From JANQRZ01 sp965215165 (GTDB taxonomy: Bacteria > Bacteroidota > Rhodothermia > Rhodothermales > JANQRZ01), in NCBI GenBank assembly GCA_965215165.1, contig CBDCCX010000006.1, forward strand, positions 248,001 to 312,000: a DNA stretch of 64,000 nucleotides, written 5' to 3'. A model generated the notes under the pieces. The model was not told where the DNA came from, did not search any database, and worked only from the letters and a program-made list of their open reading frames with translations. This document shows, one piece after another, positions 59,191 to 64,000 of the stretch. The translations under genes and the position numbers were made by a program. The first letter of the stretch is position 1; each line of letters opens with the position of its first letter.

Positions 59191-59805
59191 ATGCCCCGCT
59201 TCGCTCTGCTCGCCCTGCTCCTCGCTCCGCTTGCCTGCACGTCCTCCGAGCCGACCCTCACCCCGTCGCCGTCGCTGCCGCCTTCGGCGGACGTGCCGCC
59301 GGTCGTGTCCACGCCGGAGCCTGAGCCAGATCCGCTCTACGTCGACACCGAGGACGGCCTCCGGCAGGCGATGGCGGACGGCTTGTTCGGGCTCTACCGC
59401 GCCGAGGTGGCGGTGGGCGACGCCCGCCGGCTGAACCGGGGCGAGGTCGAGGCGTGGCTGACGGGTTTTGCGCTCGTCAGCCCCCAAGCCGTAGCGCTAG
59501 CGCGGCGCGCGCTCGGGCCCGTGCTCGACGAGCCGTTCCTCGCCGGGTTCGTGCTCCCCGGCGCGGCGGCGGCGGAGTGCGCGAGCGGGCAGGACGTGCT
59601 CTACGTCGCGGTGCCGGAGCGCTACCGCGGCCCCGACCGGCCCTTCTCCGGCTACCTCGTGCAGGACACCTGCGACCTGCCGCCTGGCGACCTCGGCCTG
59701 TTCTGCACCGGCGGCTTCGGGGCGACGGCCGACGGGACGGCGTGCTCCTGCACCTGCACTGCGGGCGCGGCTCCGGGCGTCGGCTGCGTCGCGTGCGGCG
59801 AGTAG
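59191..59805 (+). CDS. putative lipoprotein
   Basis: The 204-aa product begins MPRFALLALLLAPLACTSSE with lipobox LAPLAC, followed by a Ser/Pro-rich linker and a globular part (GLRQAMADGLFGLYRAEVAV, LFCTGGFGATADGTACSCTC). Four Cys near the C terminus may form disulphides. Family unknown. It lies tail-to-tail with the next lipoprotein gene. Confidence 0.6.
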   Translation: MPRFALLALLLAPLACTSSEPTLTPSPSLPPSADVPPVVSTPEPEPDPLYVDTEDGLRQAMADGLFGLYRAEVAVGDARRLNRGEVEAWLTGFALVSPQAVALARRALGPVLDEPFLAGFVLPGAAAAECASGQDVLYVAVPERYRGPDRPFSGYLVQDTCDLPPGDLGLFCTGGFGATADGTACSCTCTAGAAPGVGCVACGE

Positions 59806-59822
59806 CTCTACGGGCAGCAGCT

Positions 59823-60257
59823 CTACTCGCGCACCCGTGTGGCTTCGAGCGCGTAGACCGCGCCGTTCAGGTTCCCCTCGGCCGTCATCCGGTCGCCCTC
59901 CACCTGGCCCGCGAGCGAGAGCGACAGCATCTCGTCGGCCTGCACGGTCGCGGCGAGCGTGAAGTTGGGGGCCGTCGTGCTGACGTCGCCGAGGGCGAGG
60001 GGCGCGTCGAGGCCGGCGGAGGTGGTGAGCCGGCCCGTGCCGTCCTCGTTGATCGTGAGCAGGCCAGCGAGGGTGTCGCTGCCGTCGGCCGCCGTCATGG
60101 TGTAGTCCCACGTGCCGTAGACGTAGGTCGGAATGTTAGGCGGCATGGGGCCGCCGGGGACGTCGCCGTTGCCCGTGTCGGGGGCCTCGCGCGGCGTCAT
60201 GCAGCCGGCGATCAGGAGCGGAGCGAGGAGGGCGAAGGCGAAGAGGCGGGAAGGCAT
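59823..60257 (-). CDS. putative lipoprotein
   Basis: The 144-aa product starts MPSRLFAFALLAPLLIAGCM, lipobox LIAGC, and has a mature domain YGTWDYTMTAADGSDTLAGL, EDGTGRLTTSAGLDAPLALG, DEMLSLSLAGQVEGDRMTAE. The pattern is beta-rich, as in Bacteroidota surface proteins, but no family is recognised. ATG 60257 chosen over the upstream ATG for the signal. Confidence 0.6.
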   Translation of the reverse strand: MPSRLFAFALLAPLLIAGCMTPREAPDTGNGDVPGGPMPPNIPTYVYGTWDYTMTAADGSDTLAGLLTINEDGTGRLTTSAGLDAPLALGDVSTTAPNFTLAATVQADEMLSLSLAGQVEGDRMTAEGNLNGAVYALEATRVRE

Positions 60258-60347
60258 GGGCACGGAGGGAGTGGAGGGAATGAAAGCCGGCAAAGTTAAC
60301 CCTAGCGCCGGGACTTGTTGCGCACCTACCACTAACCACTGACCACG

Positions 60348-61511
60348 TCACGCCGTCGCGCCGCCGCAGGACGAGCCGTCCCCGGCGGTGCAGCCGTAGC
60401 AGTGGCGGGCGGTGCGGACGGACCGGGCCTGCCACGCCTCCAAGTCGAAGTCGGCGATGCGCGCTGGGCCGCTGCCGAGGGCCACGTCCATCTCGAGCTG
60501 CTGGTTGAAGTCGCAGTCGAAGAGCCGGCCGTCCCAGCCCACCGAGATCGTGTTGCGGCACATCAGCCCCTCGATCGTGGCCGGGTTGAAGGCGTTCACC
60601 AGGCGCTCGAGGTAGGCCTCGGTCTGGCCCTTCTCCAGGAGCCACTCGAGGTAGCGCGACATCGGCATGTTGTTGAGCGCGATGAGCCGGTCGAACGACA
60701 CGCCGTGGTTCTGGACGAGGGCCGCCTTCCACTCGCCCGCGAGCGAGGCCTGGCTGCCGGCGAGGAACGCGCCGACGGGGTTCGTGACGAGCGTCAGCAC
60801 GCGGTCCGGGTCGCCCTGGCCGTAGCCGGCCTCGTTGAGGCGGCGCAGCGCGCGGATCGACTTCTCGTAGGTCCCGTCGCCGCGCTGCGCGTCGGTGCCG
60901 AGCTTGCGGTAGTGCGGCAGCGAGCAGGCGACCTCGACCCCGCGCTCGGCGAACCACTCCGGCAGGTGCTGGTAGCGGCGGACGAGCAGGACCGTCAGGT
61001 TGCACCGGTCGATGACGTGGAGGCCGCGCTCGACGCACGCCTCGACGAGATACTCGAAGTGCGGGTTCAACTCCGGCGCGCCGCCGGTGAGGTCCACGGT
61101 GTGGAGCGCGCTGCCGGGCGCTGCGCGGATCTGGTCGATCGCCGCGAGGCAGGCCTCGACGGTGGCGCGGTCCATGTTCTCGTCGGTGCGGTCCGGGCCG
61201 GAGTCCACGTGGCAGTGGCGGCACGTCATGTTGCACAGCTTGCCGATGTTGATCTGGAAGATCTCCAGCGGCGCAGGCCTCAGGTCCGGCCACCCGCTCG
61301 CGGCCAGGTCGAGGCGGAACGAGCCGGTGCCGGTCGGTCCGCCGGTGATCTCGGCGGCGTCGAGCGCGGCGAACTGGGCCGCCGGCGCGGCGAGCGGCGT
61401 GCGGCGGGCGTGGAGGCTGGTGGTCCGCTTCGGCCCGGCCTCGGCAGAGTCGAGCATCAGCTCGCGGCTGAGAACGGTGAGGTCGATGAAGCCGGGATCG
61501 GCGGAGGACAT
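60348..61511 (-). CDS. arsS: arsenosugar biosynthesis radical SAM protein ArsS
   Basis: ArsS is a radical SAM enzyme of arsenosugar formation. The 387-aa product has the cluster motif NIGKLCNMTCRHCHVDSGPD (CxxxCxxC), DLTGGAPELNPHFEYLVE, and the C-terminal HCYGCTAGDGSSCGG cysteine motif of the family. It is the all-Cys form (no selenocysteine site needed). The peroxidase-like partner lies upstream at 61633. No methyltransferase arsM gene is seen here. Confidence 0.87.
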   Translation of the reverse strand: MSSADPGFIDLTVLSRELMLDSAEAGPKRTTSLHARRTPLAAPAAQFAALDAAEITGGPTGTGSFRLDLAASGWPDLRPAPLEIFQINIGKLCNMTCRHCHVDSGPDRTDENMDRATVEACLAAIDQIRAAPGSALHTVDLTGGAPELNPHFEYLVEACVERGLHVIDRCNLTVLLVRRYQHLPEWFAERGVEVACSLPHYRKLGTDAQRGDGTYEKSIRALRRLNEAGYGQGDPDRVLTLVTNPVGAFLAGSQASLAGEWKAALVQNHGVSFDRLIALNNMPMSRYLEWLLEKGQTEAYLERLVNAFNPATIEGLMCRNTISVGWDGRLFDCDFNQQLEMDVALGSGPARIADFDLEAWQARSVRTARHCYGCTAGDGSSCGGATA

Positions 61512-61632
61512 AGAGCTACGAGGAGGCGGAGGGGGCCGGGAAAATGCGGCGCGCGGTCGGACGTGTCCAGACCGCTCAGTGCTCAGATGCTAGTCAGCAG
61601 GATTAGGCAGCGAGGTTAGTCGGCTCGGGTCT

Positions 61633-61965
61633 CTACATCATCTTGGCCTTGGCGTGCTCGAGCATCTGCACGCCGTGCACGAGCGAGGCCCCGCCGCGAA
61701 TGGCGCAGGCGACGTGGACGGCCTCGGTCATCTGCTCCAGGTCAGCTCCTTTCTGAAGCGACTCCGAGGTGTAGGCGTCGATGCAGTACGGGCACTGGAC
61801 GGCGTGGGACACGGCGAGGGCGATCAGCGCCTTCTCGCGCGCCGAGAGCGCGCCGTCCTCGAACACCTGGCCGTAGTAGCGGAAGAAGGCGTCGGCAAGC
61901 GGACCGTTGCCCTCGGCGATGTCGCCGAACTTGGCGAGGTCGCCGGGATTGTAGTAGGTCTCCAT
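61633..61965 (-). CDS. arsenosugar-associated peroxidase-like protein (carboxymuconolactone decarboxylase fold)
   Basis: The 110-aa product reads METYYNPGDLAKFGDIAEGN, then EKALIALAVSHAVQCPYCID, with a CxxC redox pair in an AhpD-like fold, and AVHVACAIRGGASLVHGVQM. The type is found beside ArsS in arsenosugar clusters. ATG 61965 was taken; the longer frame lacks similarity. It is 121 nt upstream of arsS, same strand. Confidence 0.85.
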   Translation of the reverse strand: METYYNPGDLAKFGDIAEGNGPLADAFFRYYGQVFEDGALSAREKALIALAVSHAVQCPYCIDAYTSESLQKGADLEQMTEAVHVACAIRGGASLVHGVQMLEHAKAKMM

Positions 61966-62204
61966 AGCGAAAGGGGTGGGGGGCAGCAGGAGGAAAGGAG
62001 ATAGTCGTCGGGACAAATATCGGACGGCGGCGGCGGAGTGTACATCACGAAAGAGAAACAGCCCATCGCGCGGTGAGCGACCGGGCCGACGGGCGCAGGC
62101 AACCCGGCGAGGGGCTGCCGAGTTTCGAGGTGGGCACTCGCCCGCCGTACCGGGTATAGCCCCTGACACGCTCTGCCGCCGCGCCCCCCGCTGCCTCCTG
62201 CCTC

Positions 62205-62795
62205 GTGCCTGCTGCGCCCGACGATTCGCCCGCGCCTAGCGATGCCGCCGCCTTCGCGTCGTGGTGCCGGCGGCTCGCGGCCGGCGACGCCGCCGCCTTC
62301 GAGGAGCTGTTCCGCGCCACCCACGCCTCGCTCGTCCACTATGCCGTCACCTTCACCAGAGACCGCCCGGCCGCGCGCGACCTCGTCCAGGACGCCTACG
62401 TCCGCATCTGGGAGCGCCGCGCCGGGCTCGACCCGCAGCGCTCGCTCAAGGCCCTCCTGTTCCGCACTGTCCGCAACCTCGCCCTGAACCACGCCCGCGA
62501 CCATCACACCCGCCGCCACCTCCTCGACGGCTACGACCCCGGCCTCTACCGGGAGCACGCCCCCGACGAGCACACCGCCGGGGCGGACCTCGGCCGCCGC
62601 CTCGACGCGTGGATCGGCGAGCTGCCGGGGCGGCAGCGCGAGGCCCTCGTCCTCAGCCGCTTCGACGGCCTCAGCCACGACGAGATCGCCGAGGTGATGG
62701 AGGTCTCGCCGCGCACCGTCAACAACCACCTCGTCAAAGCCCTCCGGCACCTCCGCGAGCGGACCCGCGCCTACGAACCGACCCTACTCCCGTGA
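62205..62795 (+). CDS. ECF sigma-70 factor, FecI-like
   Basis: The 196-aa product has an ECF region 2 (FEELFRATHASLVHYAVTFT, AARDLVQDAYVRIWERRAG) and region 4 (LPGRQREALVLSRFDGLSHDEIAEVMEVS, PRTVNNHLVKALRHLRER). GTG 62205. It overlaps the FecR gene by 4 nt and would control or respond with it to a TonB-linked outer-membrane signal. The sigma region linker is Arg/His-rich. Confidence 0.88.
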   Translation: MPAAPDDSPAPSDAAAFASWCRRLAAGDAAAFEELFRATHASLVHYAVTFTRDRPAARDLVQDAYVRIWERRAGLDPQRSLKALLFRTVRNLALNHARDHHTRRHLLDGYDPGLYREHAPDEHTAGADLGRRLDAWIGELPGRQREALVLSRFDGLSHDEIAEVMEVSPRTVNNHLVKALRHLRERTRAYEPTLLP

Positions 62796-63709
62796 CCGAT
62801 CCCACTCCGCTCCCGCCCGAACTGCGCGCCCGGCTGGCCGACGAGGCCGACGGGGCCGAGCTAGAGGCGATGTGGGCGCTCCTGGCCGAAGCTGCTCCCG
62901 CCGTGCTCCCTCCGTCCGAGGCGGAAGCGCTCTGGGACCGCGTCCGGCCGAGCGGCAAACGGGTGCCGCGCGAAGCCGCGGGACGAGCGACGGACCGAAG
63001 GCCTGCTCGCGCGCCTCGCCATCGGCGTCGGTGGGTGCCCGCCGCCGCTGCGCTCCTCGTGCTGGCCGGCGGAATCGTCTTCTGGACGATGCGGCCAGTG
63101 ACGATCGAAGCCCCCCTGGGCCAGACCGCGACGGCCGCGCTGCCCGACGGATCGCACGTCCGGCTCAACAGCGGCACGGTGCTCCGCCACCCGCGCCGCT
63201 TCACCCGCGAGGTCCGCACTGTAACGCTCTCGGGTGAAGCCTTCTTCGAGGTTGAGCCGGGTGCCCAGCCGTTCGTCGTGGAGACGGCCGATGCCCGAGT
63301 GACCGTCTTGGGCACCCGGTTCAACGTCCGGGCGCGCGGTGCCACGGCCGTCGCTGTGGCCGAGGGGCGGGTAGCGCTGGCGAGCGGAGGCGCTTCGGTG
63401 GAGCTGGCGGCTGGCGAGGGAAGCGAGGTGGCCGGCGGCGTGCCGACGGCCCCGGCCTCGGTCTCGCTAGCGCGGGCGACGGTGTGGGTCGAGCGCGGCT
63501 TCGCCGTCCAGAACCAGCCGCTCGGCGCGATCCTCCAGGAGCTGGAGCGCCGCTACGCCGTCCGCATCGACCTGGCGGCGGACGCGGCGACGGACACCCT
63601 TACGCTCTACTTCCCGCAGCCCGTCGGCGTCGAAGCCATCGTGCGCGACGTCTGCACCGCGCGCAGCCTCCGGTACCGCCGCACGAGCCGAGGCTTCGAG
63701 ATCTACTGA
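62792..63709 (+). CDS. FecR-type anti-sigma regulator
   Basis: The 305-aa product (GTG 62792, overlapping the sigma stop by GTGA) has a cytoplasmic Ala/Glu part, one TM helix (WVPAAAALLVLAGGIVFW, about 92-109), and a periplasmic FecR domain: TATAALPDGSHVRLNSGTVL, VRTVTLSGEAFFEVEPGAQP, FVVETADARVTVLGTRFNVR, then the C-terminal signal-transfer domain LGAILQELERRYAV. It transmits a signal from a TonB-dependent transducer to the sigma factor. Confidence 0.88.
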   Translation: MTDPTPLPPELRARLADEADGAELEAMWALLAEAAPAVLPPSEAEALWDRVRPSGKRVPREAAGRATDRRPARAPRHRRRWVPAAAALLVLAGGIVFWTMRPVTIEAPLGQTATAALPDGSHVRLNSGTVLRHPRRFTREVRTVTLSGEAFFEVEPGAQPFVVETADARVTVLGTRFNVRARGATAVAVAEGRVALASGGASVELAAGEGSEVAGGVPTAPASVSLARATVWVERGFAVQNQPLGAILQELERRYAVRIDLAADAATDTLTLYFPQPVGVEAIVRDVCTARSLRYRRTSRGFEIY

Positions 63710-63720
63710 GCGACCGCCTC

Positions 63721-64000
63721 ATGCTGCAGCGTCTCGCCCTGCTCTCGGTCCTGCTGGCCCATCCGGCGATGGGGCAAGAGGCGCGCTACTCGCTCGCGCT
63801 CCGCGACGTGCCGCTCGAGGAGGCCGTCGAGGCGCTCGTGGCGCAGACCGGCATCAGCCTCGTCTACGGGGCCGAGGTGGACGGCGCGCGCGTGTTCTGC
63901 CGCGCCGTCGAAGCGCTGCCCGAGGACCTGCTCCGCTGCATCGTCGAGAGCGCGGGCGTGGACTACTACCGGATGTCGTCGGGGACCTACGTGGTCATCG
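63721..64000 (+). CDS. TonB-dependent transducer with STN domain, partial
   Basis: The gene begins 12 nt after fecR and runs off the window. The visible 93 residues have a signal peptide (MLQRLALLSVLLAHPAMGQE) and an STN signalling domain (YSLALRDVPLEEAVEALVAQ, GISLVYGAEVDGARVFCRAV). This with the upstream sigma and FecR genes makes a Fec-type cell-surface signalling set. The barrel and ligand are not visible. Confidence 0.8.
   Translation, partial: MLQRLALLSVLLAHPAMGQEARYSLALRDVPLEEAVEALVAQTGISLVYGAEVDGARVFCRAVEALPEDLLRCIVESAGVDYYRMSSGTYVVI

Overview
This is a high-G+C bacterial chromosome segment. I infer a marine or halophilic member of the Rhodothermota/Bacteroidota lineage. The evidence is a type IX secretion sorting-domain fragment (34758-35132), GTG starts, acidic tails and inserts on housekeeping proteins (S16, SecD, L25), a DUF2723 glycosyltransferase, and recurrent TAnnTTG-type -10 elements of the Bacteroidota kind. 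No rRNA is present, and the species is not identifiable from the sequence alone.

Layout. 1-7205: ffh-rpsP-rimM-trmD-rplS, an MqnA-like gene, smpB and tyrS. 7226-23960: glpK (minus), secD-secF, a STAS protein, purA, a histidine kinase, an outer-membrane protein, a possibly frameshifted plsC, lipoproteins, a SAM hydroxide adenosyltransferase, a GbsR-type regulator, yraN, an Ntn-hydrolase asparaginase and a DUF5655 protein. 24019-30237: nucleotide-sugar genes (manC, ugd, UDP-glucuronate decarboxylase, rfbA, rfbC, rfbD). 30511-36630: an integron-type gene-cassette array without an integrase (CALIN-like). 36692-41992: a nucleotidyltransferase pair, an ABC-F ATPase, a polytopic membrane protein and a WcaJ-type initiating sugar transferase. 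42375-48350: a racemase, tRNA-Gln, prs, rplY, pth and the pyrophosphatase hppA. 48373-50288: two decayed copies of the hppA 3' end with its terminator, alternating with toxin-antitoxin pairs. 50289-64000: an M1 peptidase, a PIN/antitoxin pair, the DUF2723 protein, ybeY, a type IA topoisomerase, hpf, lipoproteins, an arsenosugar pair (ArsS plus a peroxidase-like protein), and an ECF sigma/FecR/TonB-transducer set that runs off the end.

The accessory content is concentrated at two sites. In the cassette array each cassette starts with GTTRRRY-like bases that are exactly complementary to the RYYYAAC-like end of its own attC. Its cargo includes an HNH nuclease, a DUF4263 (Shedu-type) nuclease, a DUF6883/DUF4926 pair and a DUF433/DUF5615 pair. 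At the hppA 3' end, two toxin-antitoxin pairs are each followed by another partial hppA tail, as if the gene end were a repeated entry point.

Non-coding structure is also unusual. Many gaps between co-directional housekeeping genes are filled by paired arms of short reiterated words (TTTCTCGTTTCTGG/CCAGAAACGAG, GATTTTGGATT/AATCCAAAATC, GAGGATAGAGG/CCTCTATCC) around a short core, ending just before the next start codon. There are also GTAGGGGC...GCCCCTAC palindromes, CCCCCTT/AAGGGGG elements and two ~160-bp MITE-like elements. Starts were chosen to keep these repeats out of coding sequence where possible. All functional assignments are by motif recognition; no database search was run.
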